A DNA stretch of 64,000 nt, taken from NCBI RefSeq assembly GCF_024323335.1, contig NC_066581.1:39199199-39263198 (forward strand). The letters run 5' to 3'. A program made the position numbers and the translations under genes. Position 1 is the stretch's first letter. The number at the start of each line of letters is the position of its first letter. The stretch comes from Lathyrus oleraceus. Its lineage: Eukaryota > Streptophyta > Magnoliopsida > Fabales > Fabaceae. Of this stretch, positions 9,625 to 19,106 are shown one piece after another. The notes below the pieces were generated by a model that saw only the letters and a program-made list of their open reading frames with translations, did not search any database and was not told the DNA's origin.

Positions 9625-10701
9625 ATGAATCCTGAGAGAAGAAGCACTTTTCAGTTCAAATACAAGAACGTGGACCTTGCCAGCTTGCAAAAGTTGAGTG
9701 CCAAAGTAACACCAATCAAACTCAACAGCTTTGTGCAAAACTATGGAAGAATTCTGGACATCCTAAATGAGAAGATGGACATGATGACCGCAGTGACTAT
9801 TGCTCAATTCTATGATCCACCTCTACGTTGTTTCACGTTTTCTGACTTCCAATTGGCCCCTACCTTGGAAGAGTTTGAGAGGATCATAGGCCGGAATTTG
9901 AAGGATCATAATCAATTTCCTAAGTTCGATGAAGATATTCCTCCCAAGAGGATAACTTTAGCTTTGGGTCTGAAAGTTTCTGAAGTCGTGGACAATTGGG
10001 ATGTGAAGGGAGCTTTCAATGGTTTTTCTAGGAAGTTCTTGGAAGGTCAAGCTAAGAAGATGGAAAAAGAAGGGAATTGGGAAGCCTTCTATAGCACTAA
10101 ATCTGTGTTAAAGTCAAAGGAGGAGGAGTTGGATAAAGCTTTACTCCGGATTCAAAAACTCAACAAGACTCTGGAATTGACCCTTGAAATGAAAAGGGAA
10201 GCACGAATGATTTCTGAGATTCGTACTCGTGAACTGGAGAATACCATTCAAAAGTACAAGGATACTCTGGAACGCGAGAAGTTGAAGATTGAAGAGTCAG
10301 AAAGAGTTTGCACACGGCTGAAATATCATTTGGAACGAGCCGACGCTAAAATCCAGGCACTTGAAGGTGAGGATCAGGATGCTGCCTATATGATGTTACT
10401 AGGTGAATGCAGATATTGGAGAAACCTCTATGGGGACATAGAGGTGACCAAGGCTGAAGACTTGCGCATCATTCAAGACCTCCAAGGGCTTTACACTGAG
10501 TGGAAGGGCAAATTTCTGAGGTTGTCCGGATTTGCGAATTCCGTCATGCGAGAGCTACCTGAGAAACTGCAAGAAGCTGATTGGTGCATGTGTCGAGAGA
10601 ACATCCCGTATCAAGTCTTTAATTTTATTAAGTTTTGTAAGGCAATGCTAGAAGGGATGACTACCGACCTTGCTACAGTTCGGAAAGTCCATAAGCCATA
10701 A
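9625..10701 (+). CDS. Ogre ORF1 protein of element A, internally deleted
   Basis: An open 358-codon frame, starting ATG at 9625 and ending TAA. Residues 1-156 match the N-terminal region of Ogre ORF1, including FYDPPLRCFTFSDFQLAPTL, which is paralleled in B at 18447. Residues 157-300 are a charged coiled coil (KSKEEELDKALLRIQKL onward), and the C-terminal 55 residues are a non-coiled tail. B shows that a long central region (starting VLLIYGLVLFPNIDKF) normally follows the block where A jumps to the coiled coil, so A has lost about 200-300 residues in frame near 10093. The function of ORF1 proteins is unknown. It is the only uninterrupted Ogre frame of this size in A. Confidence 0.75.
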   Translation: MNPERRSTFQFKYKNVDLASLQKLSAKVTPIKLNSFVQNYGRILDILNEKMDMMTAVTIAQFYDPPLRCFTFSDFQLAPTLEEFERIIGRNLKDHNQFPKFDEDIPPKRITLALGLKVSEVVDNWDVKGAFNGFSRKFLEGQAKKMEKEGNWEAFYSTKSVLKSKEEELDKALLRIQKLNKTLELTLEMKREARMISEIRTRELENTIQKYKDTLEREKLKIEESERVCTRLKYHLERADAKIQALEGEDQDAAYMMLLGECRYWRNLYGDIEVTKAEDLRIIQDLQGLYTEWKGKFLRLSGFANSVMRELPEKLQEADWCMCRENIPYQVFNFIKFCKAMLEGMTTDLATVRKVHKP

Positions 10702-10988
10702 GCACGTTGTTTGTATTTGAACTTTGCTATGAGATTAATGGAAAAAAATCGCTTTTGAGATTCATTTTTATTGTGTTTCATTTCCTTATTATTTTAAATA
10801 TTTGCGAACAAGTGTTGTGGCATTTTTTAAATGAATGATTGAAACTAACCAAGAGTTTTGCAAACAAGATGCATCCATACATGCATTCATGCATTTTCAT
10901 AATAGAGTCTCACTCTGCCTTTTCTTCCTCCAGTTTCACACTGAATTTTCAACACCAATACAATACTCGTGCTCGAGCAAGACAGAGA

Positions 10989-12782
10989 ATGGCTGAACAA
11001 GAGCAAGAAAGCGCCCGAATTAGAGCTGAACTAGACGAAATCAAGGGAGGCATGTCCCAGATGCGAGAAATACTGCAAGCGTTAACCTTCAGGTTTGAGG
11101 TTCCGTAAGCGACCGTGATTTCAGAGACCACGGGCCCAGCAGTGGAAGTCCAACCTCAGAGGATATTACCCTTAACCCTTCCTCCATATGGGTTACCTTA
11201 TGACTTCGTCCCCCGAGCGGAAGTAATGCACGACGTGGGGAAATCTGTCCAACAAGCCGTGCCATTATCAGTTTACACCGACGCACGTCTAGTCATCCAT
11301 ACTGTTGTTCCACCTGCTGCCTATGCTAGGCATATTCCTCACTATGAAGATCAACATCACATGTGTCAGACTGTCGACTCAACCGTTACTGGTGATGAAG
11401 TAAGGTTTGAGGATTTCAGAGAAGTAAAGGAGAACATGCATCTCCTTAAGAAGAAGTTCTGGGATTTAGAAGGAGACCACATCTTTGGATTTGCTGCCAA
11501 AGAAATGTGCCTTGTGTCCGGGTTGGTGATTCCGGCCAAATTCAAAACTCCAGACTTTGACAAGTACAAGGGGCATACTTTTCCAAAGAGCCATCTCATC
11601 ATGTATTATCGAAAAATGGCTGCACATGTGGAGGATGACAAGCTGATGATCCACTGTTTTCAAGATAGCTTGAGTGGGGCTCCTTCAAAATGGTATCTAA
11701 GTCTGGATCAGAATAGGATCGGGTGTTTCCAAGACCTGTCAGACGCGTTCATAAAACATTACAAATACAACATGGACATAGCGCCTGACAGAAGACGGTT
11801 GCAGAGCATGTTCCAGCATGACAAGGAGTCCTTCAAAGAATACGCTCAGAGATGGAGGGAGTTGGCTTCTCAAGTTGAACCACCTCTGGCTGAAAAGGAA
11901 TTGGCGGAAATGTTTATCGACACTGTCTAACCCCAATTCTACGAGAAGATGGTTGGAAGTGCTTCCTTGGGATTCTCTGAGCTTGTTGCTATAGGAGCTC
12001 GCGTTGAATATGGTGTAAGGAATGGCAAACTGGCGGCTGTAGCTGGAACTTCAAACGCTAATCAAAAGAAGTTCTCTGGAGGGTTTCCCAGAAAGAAGGA
12101 AGGCGAAACAAATGTTGTGACTGTTGGTTAAGGAAGAGCTCCTCCAAGAAGGAGACCACAACAGTATCCACCTCAGTAGTATGTTCAACAACCATTTCCC
12201 TGTCAGCAACCCATATATCCCGTCCAGTACACTCCGCATCCGTACGTAGCTGCTGTGACGCATGTATTCAATCAATAGCCTGCTCAGGCTTACCAAGCGC
12301 CTTCGGTTTATCGACCGACTCCAGCTCAACAACGTGATGTGGCTCCTCCAGCTTATCAACAAGCACCAACAACTCCTGTTTATCAATAGCCGAGAGCTCA
12401 AGCGCCAAGGCAAAATGCTCAGAACCAGAATAGGAGACAAGGGGATAGGGAGACCTTCAATCCAATCCCGATGTCATACACTGAGCTTTATCCCTCCTTG
12501 TTGCAAAATGGTTTGGTGGTTCCCAGACCTATGGGACCTCCACCTGATCGTCTGCCTCCAAGGTATAACCCTAATACACACTGTCCTTTTCATGAAGGTG
12601 CCCCCGGGCATGACCTGGAGGGTTGCTACGCTCTGAAGCATAGGGTCCATGAACTAATTGAGAGTAAGATCTTGTCTTTTAAGGACATAGGACCGAATGT
12701 GAAGAACAATCCTCTTCCTCCCCATGGATATCCTGCGGTAAATGCCATTGAAGACGCCTTTGTTGGTGTTACGGTTGAATAG
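10989..12782 (+). pseudogene. gag: gag of element A
   Basis: One continuous frame broken only by stops: TAA 11106, TAA 11928, TAA 12129, and TAG near 12178, 12276, 12387 and 12780. It starts with a short coiled coil (MAEQEQESARIRAELDEIKGG), then the capsid region with FKEYAQRWRELASQVEPPL near 11829, a Q/P-rich stretch (12130-12440), and a zinc-knuckle-like C-x2-H-x5-H-x4-C at 12582-12626. Most stops stand where CAG or CAA would be expected, consistent with C-to-T decay. The capsid would package element RNA; this copy cannot make it. Confidence 0.8.
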
Positions 12783-13762
12783 GTGGATGATGTTAAGACT
12801 CCTTTGGCAGAATTCCATGCCCGATTGGTGGAAGCTGGCCTAATCAATGTTAATCATGACAACTGTGAAGAGTGCGCCACACACCCAAGAGGGTGTCAGA
12901 TGGTACGAGACAACGTTCAAGACTTGATGGATAAAGGAGTGCTTCAAATCTCTAGTGTTGCAAAGAACGAAGACGTGTTGGTAATTGAACCTTGTTTTAA
13001 TTTACCTGAACCGGTCGAAATCCCATATAACAGTGGTGGAGTGGTCCCGGTGAATAGTAAGTTATCGCCTGTTGAGATATGCATGCCCGCTCCTTTTCCA
13101 TACGAGAGCACCAAGGTTGTGCCTTGGAAATATGAGATTACCGTTATGGACAAGGTAGTTGAAGGAAGTGCATACACTAAAGTGACAGAAGTTGTGAGTG
13201 AGGATGTCACCAATATTGCAGGTATGAGCAGAATGACCCGTAGCGGTCGAATCTATACGCCTGAATTCAATGAGACTCCTCAAGGGCCGACCAAGGAATC
13301 TACAGTTGTAACCCCTGCTAAAAAACCTGAAGTGGTCTAATCTGAAGATGTTGTTGAATTCTTAAGGCTAATCAAGAGAAGTGACTACAAGGTTGTGGAC
13401 CAGTTACATCAAACACCATCTAAGATCTCTATTTTGTCTCTGCTGTTGAACTCCCAAGCCCATAGGGAGGCTTTGTTGAAGGTGCTTGCCCAAGCTCATG
13501 TAATGCAAAGCATAACAGTAGACCAATTTGATGGAGTAGTTGCAAATATCACAGCTTGCAATACTTTAAGCTTTAGTGGAGAGAAATTACCTGAGGATGG
13601 AAAAAATCACAATCGTGCTCTCCATATCTCGGTAAAATGCAAAGATGATGCTTTGGCAAGAGTTTTAGTTGATATTGGATCTTCTTTGATTGTTATGCCA
13701 AAGAGAACACTCGCCAAGTTATCATATCAAGGGCCAACTATGAAGCCTAGTGCCTTGGTGGT
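12783..13762 (+). pseudogene. pol: gag-protease linker and truncated protease of element A
   Basis: 12783-13340 is the linker seen between gag and protease in Ogre, with the TRSGRIYTPEF motif near 13230. After a TAA at 13338 the frame resumes with DYKVVDQLHQTPSKISILSL and reaches the aspartic protease region. The active site reads D-I-G-S-S at 13671-13685 where D-T/S-G-S is required, so a key residue is lost. The domain is then cut at MKPSALVV by the LTR of B at 13763. Reverse transcriptase, RNase H and integrase of A lie beyond the window. Confidence 0.8.
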
Positions 13763-15661
13763 TGTAATACCCCAAAATTTACCCTTCATTTTTTCTGGAA
13801 GCATGGGATTATGTTTTACACTTCATTAGCATCATATTAGGTCATACTCATTGCATACTGCATTAGTGACATGGAGATCAGGTTTTGATCGATCACTCCT
13901 TAACAGAAGGAGCCCACACAAAGCAAGATTGAGAATTGGACTTCATTTTCTAAGTATACAAGTCTCAAGGGTCTCAAGGGGGGTCCAAGTATCTTATTAT
14001 GGTCCTCAGTTCATTAGTGAAGGATTCAAAGCTATCAGAGTGTTCATCTGGATTTTATCAAAAATTAGGGTTTCATGGCTACCTACAACAGGCAATGTTT
14101 GGTTGGAGGTAGAGGAGGTCATCCATGTCATGATTAGAGAGGCATCTTGGCCTAGGAAGATTCACAATTATCTCAGAAAGATCCATTGGCAATCAGTGCA
14201 ATTAGTTCTTGATCATTTTGCCCTAAAACTAGGGTTTGGTATAAAATCAGTTTATTTCTGATTCTTTGGGTGAAACTCTTTTCCATGGCCCTCCATATGT
14301 CCACAAGGGTCTACATACAAAAAATCAGCTCTTTATTTGAGCTAGAAGTGCTTCAATTGATCAATGGAATCGGGAATCAGACAGTGTGGGAAAAGTCAAC
14401 TATGGGGCCAGAAAAGTCAACTCCTGCCATTTTGAGGATGGAATATTAAAATCCATGCCTAGGGGATCCTACATGTGAAATTTGATCAAGGTTGGATCAT
14501 GGATTCATCATTTAATCAGGAATTGGAAAAGTTACTTAATTTGGAAATGGTTGACTTTCCATTTATGGCAAGTTTTCATGATCGTTGCACTCACTTTAAG
14601 CCCATTTTACATCAAGATAAAAGATCCATTTGAAACTTTCTCCAACATGAAAGTTGTTCCTCTTGTTCCAAGCTTTCTAGAGATATAACGTTTGCTCCAT
14701 TTGGATTAGAATTAAGAAAGTTATGCTTAGTCAAAGTGAGACATTTTTTAGGACACTTAGAAAAATTTCAAGTCCAAAATCTTCAAAATTTGTCAAGACT
14801 TCTTGGCAAGTTTTCTTGCATTTCAAGGCATTATTTGAAAATACTTTCTTCACAACAATTGTACCTTGCCATGTCCTCTTTCACATCCTTTTGGAATCAT
14901 CTCATTTGGATCCATGGTTTTAGAGATACATTCATTTAAAGTGGGCACCATGACTTGATTTTCTAGGCAGATTTTGGGCCTGGCTGGCCCAATCAGATTT
15001 TCTAAGCATGCTGCACAAATCAGTCACGTTTTTTTACCTATTTTGTCCATACATTGGACATCCATTCACTTAAGTTTGGCCCAAAATAACAAAATTTTAC
15101 GCCTCACTTCACACTTTTATTCTTATGGATAAATCACTTATTAAAAAGTCCATGAGAACACCTAATCCACCCTATTTAAGAAGTTGAAACCCTAACCCTA
15201 AAGGAGCATTGGAATTTCGTGGCAAGGAGGCAAAGCTTCATCACATATCATATTCCATTCCACTTCTATTTTCCATTAGGTAATCATCTCTTCCATGACC
15301 ATGTTTTGATATATCTATGCTTGCTTACCATGTTCATCACCATTAATCCTTCCATTTTCATATTTCTTTTTCTTATTTAAAATATTTTCTTCGTCCATAA
15401 AACTACCCAAAAATATTTTTCACTTTTCTTAACGTTTTATTTAATTTTATATAATTTTTATTCTCGTATTTTTTTAATATTAATATTTTATTTTAATTAT
15501 TTATTCTAAATAGTCCATTTTAACACACTTTTTTTATTGATTTTATTGTTATGACTTAAAATTATTTTTAGCATTTGATTTTTGGGATGAAGGTTAACCA
15601 CTGTCTCATGGTCAACCTGACCTTTTTTTGAAATTTTATTTCAAATTTTCAATTTATTTTA

Positions 15662-16200
15662 GATTTATTTTTTACCTAGTTTGGTTGGTTGACTTTTAAT
15701 TTGACTTCTGTTTTATTTTAATTAATTTACGTACCAATTTTCATTATTTTTAAAATCTTTTTGGGGGATGATGATGTCCTGACCCCACCTTATTTATTTA
15801 ATCTTTCATAATTTTCTTGATTAATTTACTATTTATTCTTGATTTATTTCTAACCTAGTCTTATTAATTGACTTTTGGTTTGACCTATGTTTTGTTTTAA
15901 TTAATTCACGTAGCAATTTTCATTATTTTTAAAATCTTTTTGGGAGATGTTGATTTCCTGACCCCACCTTATTTAGTTTAATTTTTCATAATTTTCTTGA
16001 TTAATTTACTATTTATTCTTGATTTATTTCTAACCTAGTCTTATTAATTGACTTTTGGTTTGACCTATGTTTTGTTTTAATTAATTCACGTACCAAATTT
16101 TCATTATTTTTAAAATATTTTTGGAGGATGATGATGTTCTGACCCCACCTTATTTAGTTTAATTTTTCATAATTTTCTTGATTAATTTGCTATTTATTTG
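15662..16200 (+). repeat. Three tandem ~180-bp repeats in LTR B
   Basis: Units begin near 15662, 15841 and 16021 with GATTTATTT...CCTAG. The last two begin with 60 identical bases exactly 180 bp apart. Each unit contains ATTAATT(C/T)ACGTA, CATTATTTTTAAAAT and CTGACCCCACCTTATTTA. A ~180-bp period is close to nucleosome spacing and typical of plant satellites. Confidence 0.85.
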
Positions 16201-16821
16201 TTATTTTTTAAGTTGACTTGAATTTTCAGTTGACTTCTTTATGATCGATGTTTGACTTAGGGATTGCTTATGGAAAACTAAGAGATCTTTTGATCCTCCC
16301 TTGTTCATATCATATGCCATGTATTAGAGGCCTTTTACCTTGATTTTATTTGGTCCTTACCTAATTTCCTGATTAAATTATTCAATGGACCCTTCGTGTG
16401 CATATTTTCATCTGTTTGATTCATCTGTTATCTTTTATACTTGTTTCTCTCATTCATGCTTTCTATTGCTTGATTATTTAACATGTTCATACTCCCATGA
16501 ATTGTTTAAATACTCTATTATTTGATTCTTTGGTTTGATTATATATTGTTTATTTATCCGATCTGATTGATAACTGTTGCCTACTTGTATGATGTATGAG
16601 GCATATATTCTTATTGTTTGTTTGCCATGAACAATCCCCATTCATAACAAATGTACCCCTCTCCCATAAAGTGTATAATATTTATTTCTTTAGTCACCTG
16701 TTAATACAAGAATTAAAACGAACATCCGATAACCATTTCAAAATAAGATCAAAAGCTCGATCCAACGTCGAGTAATCATTTTCAAAACTTAACAGAACCA
16801 GCACGCATTCATCCATCCTCT

Positions 16822-16889
16822 TGTAAGTCGATTGCCTCAGGCATCACCATCTACCTGTAAGTCGATTGCCTCCAGCATCGCCATCTACC
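16822..16889 (+). repeat. Two tandem 34-bp repeats in LTR B
   Basis: TGTAAGTCGATTGCCTC followed by (AG/CA)GCATC(A/G)CCATCTACC, at 16822-16855 and 16856-16889, with few substitutions. Confidence 0.85.
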
Positions 16890-17282
16890 CTTATCCGTAA
16901 CTCCTCTCCGCGCTCCATCTGTCGACTCTTGTTCCGTTTAGGTAGCACCCATTAGGTAGAACCCTTTGTATGATAACATAGGTAGAATTCCCTTATTCTT
17001 TGCATGCTAACATTAGGTAGATGTTCCCCTTTGTAAATCCTAACACATAGGTCCATATTGCATGACAACTCTAGAGCAAATCTTCCCCACTTTTAGACCT
17101 TCCGTGCGTCTCCGATCTTGTGGCATGTCAGTCCGTTCTATTGCAAAGAGGTAACTGCCTAAGACTCGATTCAACGAGCTGCGAAACCTACTGCTAAGAC
17201 GTTGAACACACTGCCCACCCTCCTTTGACACAACTGGTGTCCTCTTTTGTAAGTTCATGTTCAGATGGCAATCCTTAACCCC

Positions 17283-17450
17283 TAGTTAGCCGAACTACGT
17301 TTTGCTCTGATTCTCATTCCAGATGAGATACGTAGGCATAAGACGCGACGTCTTACCGAGCACACTTCTCTTTAACCCATAGGTAGCCGAGCTGTGAAGA
17401 CTCTGATTCTCATACTCAGATGAGATACGTAGGCAGTGGATGCGACATCC
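17283..17450 (+). other. Duplicated three-hairpin module in LTR B
   Basis: Copy 1: TAGTT/AACTA with loop AGCCG (17283-17297); TCTCAT/ATGAGA with loop TCCAG (17312-17328); TAAGACG-CGA-CGTCTTA (17339-17355). Copy 2: GTAGC-CGA-GCTGT with two G-U pairs near 17383; TCTCAT/ATGAGA (17408-17425); GGATG-CGA-CATCC (17438-17450). Order, spacing and linker TACGTAGGCA are as in G's LTR, although the LTRs are otherwise hard to align. Confidence 0.8.
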
Positions 17451-17781
17451 TTGCGAGTCATTTTCTTTTAACCTTCCTTTTAGTAAATATTACTTTAGAT
17501 ATACCTACACCCTTTAGACTAGAACAAAACTTATGAAAAGGGCTCCCTAGGAGTACCTAGGATGTTTTGGGTGCTTAAAACCTTCCCATTGCATAACTGA
17601 CCCCCTTACCCAGATCTCTGACATTTTTACTAGTTTTTGATTCGATAAAACTTTTAGGTTTTTGTTCGCTTTCTTACCATTCCTTTGGATAAATAGAAGT
17701 GCGGTGGCGACTCGACTTGTATGGCTTACCTTAGATTTAGTCAATATCTCTAATGGTAACGAATATCCCGCTACAGAAAAG

Positions 17782-17799
17782 TGGCGACTCTGTTGGGGA
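17782..17799 (+). other. Primer binding site of element B
   Basis: TGGCGACTCTGTTGGGGA lies six bases after the LTR end, as expected for the tRNA-Arg-type primer site of Ogre elements. Confidence 0.85.
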
Positions 17800-18422
17800 G
17801 TGTATCATTTGCCTAGTGGGTTTTGCCTACTTTTCATATTTGTTGTATTGTATGGTATATTGCTTTGTGACATATTCTTGTGCAATTTGGGATTACTATA
17901 TTATATGTAATGATTGAATTATTTGAATATTAATTCCTTGTATGCTTGGTGATCTTCGTGAGATGAGTTCTATACCCGAACTCGAGTGCACTTAGGATAG
18001 GAGAATGGCATAGTCTTATTGACTTGTGTGGAGTTATTCCTTAGCAAGTTGACTTGCAAGCCCATTCACTTGGTGGACGTTTTGTTGGGATCAATAATGT
18101 CACACGAGTAGTCGTGGTTAGGCATTACTCTTTCCAATATATGCCTTAGAAGCCAAGGACCTTAGTTTACCACGCCCATCTTGGCCTATTTTTAGGACGT
18201 AGTGTGAAGATCGTTCAAGTGTAAGATTTGATACGATTGTTACGCGATACTACACTCATAAGAGTCTCTCTTGAGAATATTTTTGGAATACGAGTAGTCG
18301 TGTACCCTATAATATCCGAAAGATGGGATGATGACTATGGGAACCTCTTGTAGAACATGATTGTCAGGTTTAACCATAGTACACTCCCTTTGGGTGGTTC
18401 TTAACCAAGACTCCATACTCAA
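17800..18422 (+). other. 5' leader of element B, hairpin-rich
   Basis: Untranslated. Two hairpins with the loop GTAG have different arms: CACGA/TCGTG at 18103-18116 and ATACGA/TCGTGT at 18288-18303 (one G-U pair). GAGTTC/GAACTC with a seven-base loop lies near 17964, and GCAAGT/ACTTGC near 18043. The leader resembles A's in style but not in sequence. No ORF longer than about 60 codons is credible. Confidence 0.65.
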
Positions 18423-19106
18423 GTGGATGAAGGTCTAATGAGTGTGTTGGTGCAGTTCTATGAACCCTTGTACCGTTGCTTCACTTTTCCGGATTTCCAA
18501 CTTTTGCCCACGCTTGAGGAGTATGCCTATCTTGTGGGCATACCTATCCTAGACCAGTTGCCGTTCAGTGGCTTGGAGAGAGTTCCTTCTTCTCAAGAGA
18601 TTGCTGATCTGTTGCGTATAGATGAATCTATTATTGGTGGTCATATGACTACCAAAGGTGGAATTCAAGGTCTCCCATCTGATTTCCTCATTGATCAAGC
18701 TACTATGTTTGGGAAGGCCATGAGTGAGGACGCCTTTGAGGCCATATTTGTACTTCTCATCTATGGGCTAGTGTTATTCCCCAACATCGACAAGTTTGTG
18801 GATGTGAACGCCATTAGGATTTTCTCTACTCTTAATCCCGTTCCTACTCTGTTGGGTGACACTTATTTCTCTTTGCATATGAGGAATGCAAAGGGAGGTG
18901 GTACCATTGTGTGCTGTTTGTCTCTGTTGTATAAGTAGTTTATTTCGCACTTGCCTCAGACGCTCGCCTTCAAGGAGAACAAAGGATGTCTACGGTGGTC
19001 CACGAGACTTATGTCTCTCACTAATGATGATATCTTTTGGTACAACCGTGTATATGTTGGTGTGCAGATTATCGACTCTTGTGGTGAATTCTCCAATGTA
19101 CCTCTT
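18423..19106 (+). pseudogene. ORF1 of element B, 5' half
   Basis: Frame from ATG 18423, with FYEPLYRCFTFPDFQLLPTLEE near the start and VLLIYGLVLFPNI near 18753. One TAG at 18936 stands where a tryptophan codon is expected; beyond it the same frame stays open to 19106, where LTR D begins. After removing D and one CTCTT, the frame continues exactly at 53345. Whether the true start is upstream is unclear; no earlier in-frame ORF1-like sequence is evident. Function of ORF1 proteins is unknown. Confidence 0.8.
19102..19106. repeat. Target-site duplication of solo LTR D, left
   Basis: CTCTT, directly before the terminal TGTAGCGGGG of D (minus strand). It matches 53340-53344. Confidence 0.9.

Larger units (their letters stand above)
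4630..13762 (+). mobile_element. Ogre-like retrotransposon A, 5' portion with captured genes
   Basis: An LTR start (TGTCATACCCTGATTTTGGTC) at 4630 sits in the integrase of F. AT-rich LTR-like sequence runs to about 5700, then host-gene fragments to 8730, then primer-site sequence (8739), leader, ORF1 (9625), gag and protease, until B interrupts at 13763. The expected target duplication on the left is CCATG (4625-4629). The right part of A lies beyond the window. It is inferred, not proven, that the LTR at 4630 and the internal region from 8736 belong to one element, because no second LTR of A is in view. Confidence 0.65.
13763..17775 (+). mobile_element. 5' LTR of element B (4013 bp)
   Basis: Starts TGTAATACCCCAAAATTTACC and ends CCCGCTACA. 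A possible TATA region (CCCTATTTAAG) lies near 15168, with AAACCCTAACCCTAAAGG just downstream. From 15380 to 16200 it is strongly AT-rich with a ~180-bp tandem repeat. The stem-loop module is at 17283-17450. The last 215 bp match the end of LTR D in inverted orientation. No coding potential is seen. Confidence 0.85.
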
